Shown piece after piece: positions 41,197 to 49,111 of a stretch of 64,000 nt of DNA. The position numbers were made by a program, and so were the translations under genes. The notes beneath the pieces were generated by a model that worked only from the letters and a program-made list of their open reading frames with translations, was not told the DNA's origin and ran no database searches. The stretch covers positions 124,001 to 188,000 of the forward strand of contig CANJIV010000002.1 in the NCBI GenBank assembly GCA_947474595.1, in the 5' to 3' direction. The stretch is from Solirubrobacterales bacterium. GTDB taxonomy: Bacteria; Actinomycetota; Thermoleophilia; Solirubrobacterales; Solirubrobacteraceae. How positions within the stretch are numbered: position 1 is the first letter of the stretch; each line of letters opens with the position of its first letter.

Positions 41197-41529
41197 CTTA
41201 GCAGGCACATAAGCCGGATCCTGTCGAGAGCAACCATCCTTCTGAGCGGCCTACCTGGACCTCGGCGGGCAGCCTACAAGCGGTCCTACTCGGCCTTGCA
41301 TCGGGTGGGGTTTGCCTTGACGCGCCGCGTCACCGCGACACCGGTGCGCTCTTACCGCACCATTTCACCCTTACCCGTTTGAGCTCACGTGTGGCCCAAA
41401 CGTCGGCGGTTTATTTTCTGTGGCACTTTCCCGCGAGTTTCCCCGGGTCGGCGTTACCGACCACCCTGCCCTTTGATGTCCGGACTTTCCTCGAAGACAA
41501 ACGCCTCCGCGGCTGCTCGTCCTGCACTC
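41197..41529 (-). ncRNA. rnpB: RNase P RNA, bacterial type A
   Basis: Catalytic RNA that trims tRNA 5' ends. The minus strand contains the universal blocks: GAGGAAAGTCCGGACAT near the 5' end (P4/J3-4), the AGGGTGAAATGGTGCGGTAAGAG-type P8-J11 core (41345-41385), and GACAGGATCCGGCTTATG near the 3' end, which closes P4. GCAGG near 41521-41527 can pair with CCTGC near 41200 to form P1. A -10-like TACCCT (41532-41537) lies just upstream of the estimated 5' end, and a strong terminator follows the 3' end. End positions are accurate only to a few bases. Confidence 0.95.
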
Positions 41530-41598
41530 CTAGGGTAGCGCGCTGCTGGCATTTGGTCTAGCCGCCTGCCACACAGCGCCTCGAAAACGCCGACGAAG

Positions 41599-42222
41599 CT
41601 AGGCCACTTTGCGCATCAGGCCTACAACCTGTCCAAGAATGCGGACATCTTTAGAGCGGATCGGCTCCATTGATTGGTTCTCGGGCTGCAGCCTGATGTG
41701 GTCCTTCTCACGGAAGAAGCGCTTCACCGTCGCCTCTTCGCCGACTAGAGCAACGACGATATCGCCATCACGAGCGCCATCTTGGGGACGGACGACGACA
41801 AAGTCTCCCGCCAGAATGCCCGCGTCTTTCATCGACTCACCGCGCACGCGAAGGACGTACTCGCCGCTATCGCCGCCAGCCACCTCAGGCACGTCTATGT
41901 ACTCCTCGATGTTCTCTTCAGCCAGGGTTGGCTGGCCGGCTGCGACCTGACCGACGAGCGGAAGGCCGTTGGGTCGCACGATGTTCTTGACATTGTCAAC
42001 GGCGCGATCGAGTAGCTCGATCGCCCGCGGCTTGGAAGCGTCGCGTCGCAACAACCCGATCTTCTCGAGGTTAGCGAGATGTGCGTGAACCGTCGAGGAC
42101 GAGGCGAGCCCTACGGCCTTGCCGATCTCACGTACTGTCGGCGGGTAGCCGTGGATGGAGGAGTACTTCTTGATGAACTCTGAAATCTCCCGCTGGCGCT
42201 TAGTTAGGTTGAGGTCAACCAT
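41599..42222 (-). CDS. lexA: SOS repressor LexA
   Basis: 207 residues from ATG 42222 (GTG 42231 is also in frame but only 3 bases from AGGAG). N-terminal winged helix (LTKRQREISEFIKKYSSIHG, PPTVREIGKAVGLASSST) binds operators. The hinge has the self-cleavage site Ala95-Gly96 in QVAAGQPTLA; the serine-lysine pair is Ser130 in RGESMKDAGI and Lys167 in EATVKRFF. RecA-stimulated cleavage inactivates it. The gene has its own box at 42306-42319, so it is auto-repressed, and the same box type lies at imuB. It is transcribed towards rnpB and divergently from tRNA-Leu. Confidence 0.97.
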   Translation of the reverse strand: MVDLNLTKRQREISEFIKKYSSIHGYPPTVREIGKAVGLASSSTVHAHLANLEKIGLLRRDASKPRAIELLDRAVDNVKNIVRPNGLPLVGQVAAGQPTLAEENIEEYIDVPEVAGGDSGEYVLRVRGESMKDAGILAGDFVVVRPQDGARDGDIVVALVGEEATVKRFFREKDHIRLQPENQSMEPIRSKDVRILGQVVGLMRKVA

Positions 42223-42305
42223 GCAGATCACACACTCCTAGTTGGTCGTAGCTGCGGTAGTTGTGGTTGCTATCGGGTTAGTAGGGCAGTAGCTGCTGCC
42301 AAGGT

Positions 42306-42319
42306 CGAACATGTGTTCG
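42306..42319 (-). promoter_or_regulatory. LexA operator upstream of lexA
   Basis: CGAACATGTGTTCG matches CGAAC-N4-GTTCG, as at imuB, with two central bases breaking full symmetry. It lies 84 bases upstream of the lexA ATG and just downstream of the candidate -10, covering the transcription start, which is a normal position for repression. Confidence 0.88.
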
Positions 42320-42321
42320 TA

Positions 42322-42350
42322 ACGGTAGCGTACGCCGCTGACGGACTCAA
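42322..42350 (-). promoter_or_regulatory. Candidate lexA promoter
   Basis: Minus strand TTGAGT (42345-42350) and TACCGT (42322-42327) are 17 bases apart. Transcription would begin within the LexA box at 42306-42319, consistent with autoregulation. The -10 is imperfect. Confidence 0.4.
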
Positions 42351-42389
42351 GCTCAGCAGCCCGCAAGGTCGCCTGCCAACCCACACGGC

Positions 42390-42395
42390 TATACT
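42390..42395 (+). promoter_or_regulatory. Minus-10 element of tRNA-Leu
   Basis: TATACT is a near-consensus -10 hexamer placed 14 bases before the mature 5' end of tRNA-Leu. No clear -35 was found. Confidence 0.45.
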
Positions 42396-42408
42396 CCGCG
42401 CGCCCCAT

Positions 42409-42492
42409 GCGCCGGTGGCGGAATTGGTAGACGCGCCAGCTTGAGGGGCTGGTGGGCTTCGGCTCGTGGAGGTTCGAGTCCTCTTCGGCGCA
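42409..42492 (+). tRNA. tRNA-Leu(GAG)
   Basis: 84 bases, class II with a long variable arm. Acceptor stem GCGCCGG pairs with TCGGCGC (one G-T pair); discriminator base A73. The D arm contains GTGGCGGAATTGGTAGACGC; the anticodon arm is CCAGC-TTGAGGG-GCTGG with anticodon GAG. TTCGAGTC marks the T arm. CCA is not encoded. A terminator hairpin follows directly. Confidence 0.97.
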
Positions 42493-42494
42493 TT

Positions 42495-42530
42495 GCAAAA
42501 CCCTTGCTTTAGCAGGGGTTTTGCTGTTTT
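42495..42530 (+). terminator. Intrinsic terminator after tRNA-Leu
   Basis: GCAAAACCC...TGC, loop TTTA, GCA...GGGTTTTGC form a nearly perfect stem followed by TGTTTT. It starts three bases after the tRNA end. Confidence 0.85.
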
Positions 42531-42632
42531 ATGATGAGGCTATGTGCCACCAGGCAGCGACCGGCCCCGTAGCCGAACACCGACTGGGGCAACTAGGAGC
42601 GACCTAATCGATGACCGAAAGCCAGATACCGA

Positions 42633-44009
42633 GTGAGTAGCGACGAGCTTCTGAGGATCGCAGAGCGTGCGCTTGAGTTGGCAACCACGCCTGAACAGAC
42701 ACAGGTGACCGTCATCAAAGAACGATCGCTGCTCGCGCACTTCTCTGACTCCAAAGGGATGCAGGTCGAAAGCTTTGGCGCCATAACAGTAGAGGCAATG
42801 TGTGTTGACAGCGGCCACACCGCTACCGCGACCACCGATAGCCCCGACGCCAAATCACTGACCTCGGTCGTCGCCGCTGCCGCCAACGCCGCGCAGGCCT
42901 TGGCGGCAAGTGGCGACGGCTCCTATCCTGGCCTGCCGGCTAGCTTGCAACCCCCACGCAGCCACAACGGCTGGGACGCCGCGACGGCAAGAGTCGATCA
43001 GGAGTCAGCTGCGGTAACTGGGCAGGTCGCACTGGAGATCGTCGGCGACCGTCAACTCCACGCCAACGGCCTCTGGTCGACAGGCGAGGTCACCACAGCG
43101 ATCGTCTCGGGCGCTGGGATTAAGGTCACTGATGCCGTCACAGATGCCTACCTAGAGGTCCTCGCTAGTGACGGCCGCGGTCTCTGCGGTTACGCCTCGG
43201 CTGCCGCCAGCGCGATCGGCGAGATCAGTAGCGCTGCAATCGCCGAAGAGGCGACTTCAAGGATCCCTAGAGGAGAGCAAACAACTCTCGCACCCGGCGA
43301 GTACACCGTCGTTTTTGATGCCTGCGCAGTCGGCGTCTTGCTCGACTGCCTCGGACGCATGGCCTTTGGCGGGTTAGCCTTCGCCCAAGGCACCAGCGCG
43401 CTATGCGGTCGGCTCGGTACTCGCGTGGCGGCATCAGCGATAAACCTCTCTGATACTCCCCGCTTTGGCTCCACCCTGCCGCGCGCATTCGACGCTGAAG
43501 GGGTTGCCAAAGCACCAATTCCTTTGATCCAAGATGGAGTCGCCCACCGTGTCGTACACGACACAAGATCAGCTGGGATCCTCGGTGGTTCGGCGCGATC
43601 AACCGGCCATGCCTTAGCCGCTGGCGGGGCCCGGACCGGTCCAGCCCCGACTAACCTAGTGCTCGTCGGCGGCGGAGCCGCTTCGATTGAAGAGCTTACT
43701 CAGCCGATCAAACACGGGATCTACGTGACCCGCCTAGCCTCAATCAAGGCCGTCTCCCCCGAGCAGGCCTTAGTGACCTTCACGACACGTGACGGCAGCT
43801 TTCTAATCGAAGATGGCGAAATTACGCAGCCGATACGTGAGATTGAGTTCACCGACTCACTACTAAGCATCCTCAGTGGCGTGCAAGCGCTAGGAAGCCA
43901 GCCGCGACTTACTAGAGAGCCGCGCTTCACCAGGCCTCGTTTCGCAAGCGGCGTCGTCTGTCCTGCAATTCGCGTGGGCGGCTTGCACGTAACCGGCCTA
44001 GCTCAATAA
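42633..44009 (+). CDS. TldD/PmbA family protein (PmbA/TldE-like)
   Basis: 458 residues from GTG 42633. TldD and PmbA (TldE) form a heterodimeric metalloprotease whose TldD subunit carries an HEXXXH zinc site; PmbA lacks it. This protein has no HEXXXH and shows PmbA-like features: EQTQVTVIKERSLLAHFSDS at the start, RVDQESAAVTGQVAL, GEYTVVFDACAVGVLLDCLG, PRAFDAEGVAKAPIPLIQDG and a long C-terminal beta region with NLVLVGGGAASIEELTQ. No tldD-type gene is adjacent in this window, so its partner must be elsewhere or it acts alone. It lies between tRNA-Leu and the convergent secG gene. Confidence 0.87.
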   Translation: MSSDELLRIAERALELATTPEQTQVTVIKERSLLAHFSDSKGMQVESFGAITVEAMCVDSGHTATATTDSPDAKSLTSVVAAAANAAQALAASGDGSYPGLPASLQPPRSHNGWDAATARVDQESAAVTGQVALEIVGDRQLHANGLWSTGEVTTAIVSGAGIKVTDAVTDAYLEVLASDGRGLCGYASAAASAIGEISSAAIAEEATSRIPRGEQTTLAPGEYTVVFDACAVGVLLDCLGRMAFGGLAFAQGTSALCGRLGTRVAASAINLSDTPRFGSTLPRAFDAEGVAKAPIPLIQDGVAHRVVHDTRSAGILGGSARSTGHALAAGGARTGPAPTNLVLVGGGAASIEELTQPIKHGIYVTRLASIKAVSPEQALVTFTTRDGSFLIEDGEITQPIREIEFTDSLLSILSGVQALGSQPRLTREPRFTRPRFASGVVCPAIRVGGLHVTGLAQ

Positions 44010-44018
44010 GAGCGCCGC

Positions 44019-44243
44019 CTAGATCTTGAGCAAGATGATCGTGTTCACAAAGAACGCGATCGCAAAGCCGACGGTCCAGCGGTTGAGGTTGCGCTCAATG
44101 AGTGACCCGCCGCCAAGTGGGCCCGAGCCTGAACCAACGCCGAAGGCGCCTGATAGGCCGGCATCTTTACCCGAGTGCATGAGGATCAAGAAGATCATCA
44201 CAACCGCGAGAAAGGCTTGGAGAATGCTCAGTAGTAACGTCAT
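44019..44243 (-). CDS. secG: Preprotein translocase subunit SecG
   Basis: 74 residues with two membrane helices (LLLSILQAFLAVVMIFLILM at the N-terminus and TVGFAIAFFVNTIILLKI at the C-terminus), joined by the conserved loop HSGKDAGLSGAFGVGSGSGP and NLNRWT. These are the hallmarks of SecG, an accessory part of the SecYE export channel. It lies 12 bases downstream of the CcmI-like gene on the same strand. Confidence 0.9.
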   Translation of the reverse strand: MTLLLSILQAFLAVVMIFLILMHSGKDAGLSGAFGVGSGSGPLGGGSLIERNLNRWTVGFAIAFFVNTIILLKI

Positions 44244-44255
44244 GACTACCAGAGC

Positions 44256-44552
44256 TTAGCGGTCTTCGGGCTGATCGCGAACCCCCAGAGCCTCTAGCTC
44301 TCGCAGAATCGAGACTGCTTCACGCCGCAGCTGACGATCGACCTCATTCCAATCCTCTTGCGAGAGCTTGCCAGTGCGCAGCTCCATCTCGGCGTCGCGG
44401 ATCTCTAAGTACTTAGCTTCTTTGGCTGTCTCTAGGACTTCGATCTCGGCCTGAGCTCGATCTTGCTCGCCGGTCGGGCCCTCCCTCAGGGGACCGATGA
44501 TCAACCACACAACGACCGCTAGGACGGCGAGGATCGCGATGAAAGCCAGCAC
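44256..44552 (-). CDS. Small membrane protein resembling the N-terminus of CcmI
   Basis: 98 residues: one N-terminal membrane helix (about 3-19), then a charged, probably coiled-coil region with KEAKYLEIRDAEMELRTGKL followed by SQEDWNEVDRQLRREAVSIL. This matches the start of CcmI/CycH proteins (membrane helix, then a helix ending GxLsxEdYeexrreLe) but the TPR part that binds apocytochrome c is absent. It lies 17 bases after ccmF on the same strand, supporting a role in cytochrome c maturation. It may equally be a lineage-specific protein unrelated to CcmI. Confidence 0.65.
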   Translation of the reverse strand: MLAFIAILAVLAVVVWLIIGPLREGPTGEQDRAQAEIEVLETAKEAKYLEIRDAEMELRTGKLSQEDWNEVDRQLRREAVSILRELEALGVRDQPEDR

Positions 44553-44569
44553 TTTTCAGACCACCTCCG

Positions 44570-46714
44570 CTATGCGCGACCGAGATCGCGGGCCACGCGG
44601 GCAGCGGCCCCCGCCGATGCCCGCCTACGTGAAGACCTCGAAGCAGGCCACATCGCGATCAGCGCCCCTCCGACCACAATCAGGCCTCCGATCCAAATCC
44701 ACATCACTAGCGGCGAGATGATGAAGCGAAACTGCGCTGGCGGTGGTTGGTTGAGATAGCGTTCGGTGAGAGCTGTGACCAGCAGCCCCTGCAGGTCCGG
44801 ACCGGCCTTAGCGAACTTCTTATCCGCTTCGGCAATAAATGGCATCAGTGCGTTTAGGTCGGGTGAGACAGCCGTCCAGATATCGCGAGTCAATCCTGAC
44901 TTGAGGCCAACTTCACTAGTCGCCTCGCCCTCGAAGAAGCGTCCGATCACGCCGAGGCCAGCGACGTCGCGCGAGGGGTAGTAGTTACGGCTGGGCTCTA
45001 GCCGCGCGACCTGCTTTCCGTCCTTACTTACATCAACGATCGCCCCTAGCGAGATCTTCTCGTTAGCCAAGTTGGTCGTCGGTCGCACATAGGTGATCTT
45101 GTAGCCGTCAACCTGCGCGCTCTGTCCGGGCGAGAGGCGCACGTCGCGCGGATGTGCAAACGCAGACGAAGCGGCTACGCCAACCATCAAGACAGCGAAA
45201 CCTACGTGGACCGTGTAGCCCCCGTAACGCCTGCGGTTGCGTCGCACTAGCGAGACCAGCGCGACCGGCGGCGACTCGCCCGATATCACCCGCCGCGCTT
45301 TGACGCCGCGCACGAACTCCTGTCCGACGGCGCCAACCACAAAGGTCGCAAAGACAAACATCGCAAGCGCTAACGGCCGCTCCCCAACTCCGCTTAGTAA
45401 CAGCACAACCATCACAGCAAGCGCAATCGCCGTTGGCGCGATAAAGCTGCGGCGCAGGTTGGCAACCGTTACGCGTCGCCATGCCAGCAACGGACCGACT
45501 CCAGATAAGAGCACGAGCACGAGCGCAAGTGGGACCGTGTAGCGGTTAAACCACGGCGGCCCAACCGAGGCCTTAGTACCTGTCACTGCCTCGGATATCA
45601 GCGGGAAAAAAGTCCCCCAGAAAACGACGAAAGCTAACGCGACCAAGATTAGGTTCTGGACGAAAAACACAGCCTCGCGTGAGAGCAGCGAATCGAGCCT
45701 GTGCTCGGAACGCAGAGCGCTGCGGCGGAGCACGACGAGGACGATAGAACCCACGGTCATCAGGCCGATCAAGATCAGAAATGGCGTCCCCAGCGTCGAG
45801 GCGCCGAAGGCGTGGATCGACTCCAATATCCCCGATCGCACGAGGAATGTTCCGAGGATTGCCAGCGTGCCGGTGGCGAGGACTAGGGAGGCGTTCCAGA
45901 CCTTGAGCATCCCGCGCTTCTCTTGGATCATCACCGAGTGGATGAAGGCCGTCCCGATCAACCATGGCAACAACGACGCATTCTCCACCGGGTCCCAACC
46001 CCAGTAGCCGCCCCACCCCAGCTCCGAATAAGACCAGCGCGCTCCGAGCATGATTCCAATGCCGAGAAAGAACCAGGCGGCCAATGCAAAGCGACGAGTA
46101 AGTCGGATCCACTCGGCGTCAACGCGGCGCGTTATTAGCGCACCAACCGCGAAAGCGAAGGGGATTGTCCATAGCGTGTAGCCCGCGTAGAGCATCGGCG
46201 GATGGATCATCATCGCCGGGTTTCGTAAGAGTGGGTTTAGCCCCGACCCCTCGGCCGGGACCGGGCTGGTCATCCCGAAGGGGTTGACGTAGAGAACCAG
46301 TAGTCCGCAGAAGAAGACGGCGAAGCCCGCAAGAACTGCTGTCGCATAGGGAGCGATCTCACGTGCCCGATTACGAGTGAAGTAGAGAACGAGCGCAGAC
46401 CACATCGACAGCAGCCAGACCCAAAGCAAGAGCGATCCATCCTGTGACGACCAGACCGCGGTTGCCTTGTAGAAGTTCGGAGTGATCGTCGACGAGTGGT
46501 TAGCAACGACTTCAAGTGAAAAATCTGAGGTTAGAAAGGCCGCCTCAAGGGTCGCAAAAGCAACCGAGAGGATGATGGCCAAAGCGTAGATCGCACGACG
46601 GCCTGAGGCGACCCAATCGCGGCGCCCCGCACGAGCCCCGTAGATCGATGCGGCGACCGAGTAGAGCGCAACTGCGAGCCCAAGCAGCATGCAGGCACGG
46701 CCCAGCGTCGCCAT
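44570..46714 (-). CDS. ccmF: Cytochrome c haem lyase subunit CcmF
   Basis: 714-residue membrane protein with about 14-15 helices. The haem-handling WWD-type loop is WGGYWGWDPVENASLLPW (about residues 232-249), preceded by NPLLRNPAMMIHPPMLYAGY, the conserved first periplasmic histidine segment, and GARWSYSELG. CcmF receives haem from CcmE and attaches it to apocytochrome CXXCH sites outside the membrane. A periplasmic domain (about 525-680) and a final helix complete the protein. It lies 7 bases downstream of ccmE. CcmA, B, C and G are not in this window. Confidence 0.95.
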   Translation of the reverse strand: MATLGRACMLLGLAVALYSVAASIYGARAGRRDWVASGRRAIYALAIILSVAFATLEAAFLTSDFSLEVVANHSSTITPNFYKATAVWSSQDGSLLLWVWLLSMWSALVLYFTRNRAREIAPYATAVLAGFAVFFCGLLVLYVNPFGMTSPVPAEGSGLNPLLRNPAMMIHPPMLYAGYTLWTIPFAFAVGALITRRVDAEWIRLTRRFALAAWFFLGIGIMLGARWSYSELGWGGYWGWDPVENASLLPWLIGTAFIHSVMIQEKRGMLKVWNASLVLATGTLAILGTFLVRSGILESIHAFGASTLGTPFLILIGLMTVGSIVLVVLRRSALRSEHRLDSLLSREAVFFVQNLILVALAFVVFWGTFFPLISEAVTGTKASVGPPWFNRYTVPLALVLVLLSGVGPLLAWRRVTVANLRRSFIAPTAIALAVMVVLLLSGVGERPLALAMFVFATFVVGAVGQEFVRGVKARRVISGESPPVALVSLVRRNRRRYGGYTVHVGFAVLMVGVAASSAFAHPRDVRLSPGQSAQVDGYKITYVRPTTNLANEKISLGAIVDVSKDGKQVARLEPSRNYYPSRDVAGLGVIGRFFEGEATSEVGLKSGLTRDIWTAVSPDLNALMPFIAEADKKFAKAGPDLQGLLVTALTERYLNQPPPAQFRFIISPLVMWIWIGGLIVVGGALIAMWPASRSSRRRASAGAAARVARDLGRA

Positions 46715-46721
46715 CAGGCCG

Positions 46722-47129
46722 TCAGCTCGACTTGTTCTGCTCGTTGGAGAACTTCGACGGACACTTAGTGACCAGCGAATCCTTCTCGCCGACGAATATC
46801 TCGCCCTGCTTGCGCACCGTAACGATTACCTCGCGACCTTCGCGAAATGGATCAGGCACCGCCCCTGTGTAGCGAACGGCGACAGAGTTGCTGCCGTTGC
46901 GGTCACGCACACGGAAGAGCAACGTGTTGCCCTCCCTGCTGACCGATCCGGCGGCAACCTTCCCGGTCAACTCATAAGACTGCCCAGCGTTGGCACTGCG
47001 AGCCAGTTGGCTTGGCTCTTTGGCCTCGCTAGAGGCAGAAAAGCTCGTGTAGACCAAGGCAGATGCCAGCAGTAGCGCCGCCGAAAGGGCGACGACGAGA
47101 CGGATATGACGTTTGCGCGTCGGGTCCAC
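46722..47129 (-). CDS. ccmE: Cytochrome c maturation haem chaperone CcmE, Cys-type variant
   Basis: 135 residues: membrane anchor at about 10-29 and an OB-fold domain. SYELTGKVAAGSVSREGNTL and VAVRYTGAVPDPFREGREV are diagnostic CcmE strands. The usual haem-binding HXXXY is missing; the place is taken by SLVTKCPSKFSNE, with Cys123 where the histidine would be and Phe127 where the tyrosine would be. A CXXXY form is known in a subset of CcmE proteins from archaea and some bacteria; here even the tyrosine is changed. It is followed 7 bases later by ccmF. Confidence 0.9.
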   Translation of the reverse strand: MDPTRKRHIRLVVALSAALLLASALVYTSFSASSEAKEPSQLARSANAGQSYELTGKVAAGSVSREGNTLLFRVRDRNGSNSVAVRYTGAVPDPFREGREVIVTVRKQGEIFVGEKDSLVTKCPSKFSNEQNKSS

Positions 47130-47207
47130 TGCTACTGAAGTATCTCAGACAAGGCCCCCGAGCAATCTCTGGCGGCCACGACTACGGCCACAGCTATCCT
47201 GACTGTC

Positions 47208-47618
47208 GTGCCTAATCCGTCCAGCAAGCGAGCGACCGCAGTCCTGCTGATCGTGGCGATGGCGGCGGGCAGCCTGATGCTCTGGATTGGGATTCCGCTT
47301 GGCTGGCTTTACATCGTCTCCCAGCTGCAAGAGTCCACTGACCCCGATATGGGCGCCTACCTGTTGGTCATCGTCGGTATCGCCGTCTCAATGATTGCGA
47401 TGGTCAAGGTCTTATCCATACTCAATCGGACCTACCTGCGCGTGACTGGCAACGATGGTTTAGCGCCCGTCCCTAAGCCATGGATGCGCAGCATGCGCGG
47501 CGAGCGCGGCTCAGGGCGTCAAGCCAGTGTCCTTGATGTCGTGATGATCACAACCGTCTTACTTGCCGCGACTGCTTTCGGGCTCTGGTTCTTCCTCTTT
47601 GCCGGTGCCCCATTTTAA
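47208..47618 (+). CDS. Hypothetical membrane protein
   Basis: 136 residues from GTG 47208. Three hydrophobic segments at about 10-37, 49-66 and 110-133, with a basic cytoplasmic loop (RTYLRVTGNDGLAPVPKPW, then MRSMRGERGSGRQ) between the second and third. No known family recognised. It is divergent from ccmE and lies in the cytochrome maturation region, but its own role is unknown. The gap to ccmE is under 80 bases, so the two share a promoter region. Confidence 0.65.
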   Translation: MPNPSSKRATAVLLIVAMAAGSLMLWIGIPLGWLYIVSQLQESTDPDMGAYLLVIVGIAVSMIAMVKVLSILNRTYLRVTGNDGLAPVPKPWMRSMRGERGSGRQASVLDVVMITTVLLAATAFGLWFFLFAGAPF

Positions 47619-47676
47619 GCAGTAGGACTCCCACCACCTTCAGCGGTAGATAGGAAAAGTACTGCGTCTCTCAGGG

Positions 47677-48279
47677 CTAGTTGTTTAGAGCGACGAAGCG
47701 CTTACTCAAGGCCACAAAAGCATCGACACCAGACCAAGATAGATGTAAACCGTCGCCGCTAAACCACCCCGGATGGCCTGCGTATGCGCTCACCCAATCG
47801 AGTACGCGCAGCCGCTTGGGCCAGCGCTTGGCAGCGGCACGGATGACACCTGCATCGCGCGGACGCGGAGTCACCATCACAAGTATCCGCTTCGGTCCGA
47901 GAGTCTCCAGAGCCTGTCGTATCTCAGATGAGCTCATCCCTGAGTTGGCGCCAAGATGCATCAAAACTAATTTCGGCAGACGGCGCTCTCGCCGCAGACG
48001 GTCGAGCAGGTCTAACCCCTCCCACATTGGCCGACAGCCGCGAGCATTGACCTCGAAGCCAACGGCCGCCAAGGGCTTCACGGCCAACAGCATCGTTGAA
48101 TCGCCGATCGCCAACGGTGGACGGTGGCCAGGATCGATGTGCCCTTTCGGGACAGAGCGATTGACATCGCCACATGATGCGGCTGCCGGGGCGGCCACTA
48201 AGGCAAGCACGGCAAGCACTCCGATAGCCGCTGAGCCAAGCACTGCGAGAGCGCGTTTGTATCGTCCGGAGGTAGTCAT
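47677..48279 (-). CDS. Secreted SGNH/GDSL-like hydrolase domain protein
   Basis: 200 residues with a cleavable signal peptide (about 10-34, ending APAAAS). The mature part begins with a cysteine-containing segment (SCGDVNRSVPKGHID). LAIGDSTMLL contains the nucleophile-like Ser of block I (GDS). LVLMHLGANSGMSS matches block III, and DGLHLSWSG supplies the Asp-x-x-His of block V, so the catalytic triad appears complete. Such proteins act as esterases or O-acetyl-transferring/removing enzymes on cell-surface glycans or lipids. A cysteine in NARGCRP could pair with the N-terminal one. Neighbours give no hint of substrate. Confidence 0.75.
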   Translation of the reverse strand: MTTSGRYKRALAVLGSAAIGVLAVLALVAAPAAASCGDVNRSVPKGHIDPGHRPPLAIGDSTMLLAVKPLAAVGFEVNARGCRPMWEGLDLLDRLRRERRLPKLVLMHLGANSGMSSSEIRQALETLGPKRILVMVTPRPRDAGVIRAAAKRWPKRLRVLDWVSAYAGHPGWFSGDGLHLSWSGVDAFVALSKRFVALNN

Positions 48280-48316
48280 TGGGCTTATTGATATCGCAGT
48301 AGGCCGACGTCAGGCA

Positions 48317-48387
48317 AGCGGGATACGGGAATCGAACCCGTCTCTCGAGCTTGGGAAGCTCGCGTTCTACCGATGAACTAATCCCGC
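48317..48387 (-). tRNA. tRNA-Gly(CCC)
   Basis: 71 bases. Acceptor stem GCGGGAT pairs with ATCCCGC, discriminator T. Anticodon arm CGAGC-TTCCCAA-GCTCG with anticodon CCC. T arm contains GGTTCGATTCC. CCA is not encoded. Confidence 0.96.
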
Positions 48388-48462
48388 ACGGTGCCGCGAC
48401 TTACGGCTGACCGTCAATGCTACCGCTGCTGCCCGACCCAAGTTCTCCCTTACGCTTAAGGG

Positions 48463-48969
48463 ATGGCGCACCCAACAACCCTAAACACAACAGCTTTGCG
48501 TTGGATCGCTCTGCTTGCTTTGGCTTTGGTTCTAGGTCTGGCAGCAACCGCCACGGCGGCCGTCGCGCCCCAGACCTCGCTTCCTGACATTGAGGACGAA
48601 GTGATGTGCACCGTTTGTGGCGTCCCGCTTAACCTCGCGACCGACGCTCCCCAAGCCAACCGCGAGCGCGCCTTCATACGCTCACTAGTCGCACAAGGAG
48701 ACTCCAAAGCGCAGATCAAAGACAAGCTCGCCCAAGAGTACGGACCAAACGTGCTGGCCCTGCCTGCGCGTTCGGGTTTCAACTTGGCCGTGTATCTAGT
48801 GCCAATCGGCCTGCTGCTAGCCGCCTTGGCTGCATTGGCTGTCCTACTGCCCCGCTGGCGTCGCCGGACTAGGCGCCAGAGCGACGCGGCCGATAGACCA
48901 GCTGGCCCAGAGCTCTCCAGCGCCGACGCGCAACGCCTCGCAGAAGACCTCGCGCGCTACGACATCTGA
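48463..48969 (+). CDS. ccmH: Cytochrome c maturation protein CcmH-like
   Basis: 168 residues: signal/anchor helix (about 9-30), a short periplasmic domain with the redox motif VMCTVCGVPLN (CXXC), the helix ERAFIRSLVAQGDSKAQIKD, and EYGPNVLALPARSG. A second membrane helix (about 105-128) and a basic tail follow. CcmH/NrfF reduces the apocytochrome haem-binding cysteines with CcmG. The classical RCLVCQ motif is here MCTVCG. It lies 1.3 kb from ccmE, separated by tRNA-Gly and two unrelated genes, and reads in the opposite direction. Confidence 0.85.
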   Translation: MAHPTTLNTTALRWIALLALALVLGLAATATAAVAPQTSLPDIEDEVMCTVCGVPLNLATDAPQANRERAFIRSLVAQGDSKAQIKDKLAQEYGPNVLALPARSGFNLAVYLVPIGLLLAALAALAVLLPRWRRRTRRQSDAADRPAGPELSSADAQRLAEDLARYDI

Positions 48970-49111
48970 TCGCCTAATGTGAAAGTCTGGTTTTCGGCCT
49001 TGCACATCGCGACGCCGCCCTACATGATCTCAGAGTAATACAGCCCAGTGGCGCTATCGTCGCAGGCCACCCATCAGCACGCCAGCCAAGTCAAGAGGAG
49101 TTCCAGCCAGC

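Noticed and set aside
41095-41561. Open frames across 41.1-41.6 kb
   Set aside because: The region is RNase P RNA on the minus strand; conserved RNA blocks explain the sequence.
42542-42630. Two tiny frames (about 21 and 9 codons) ahead of the PmbA-like gene
   Set aside because: No ribosome site, no recognisable product; not enough to claim a leader peptide.
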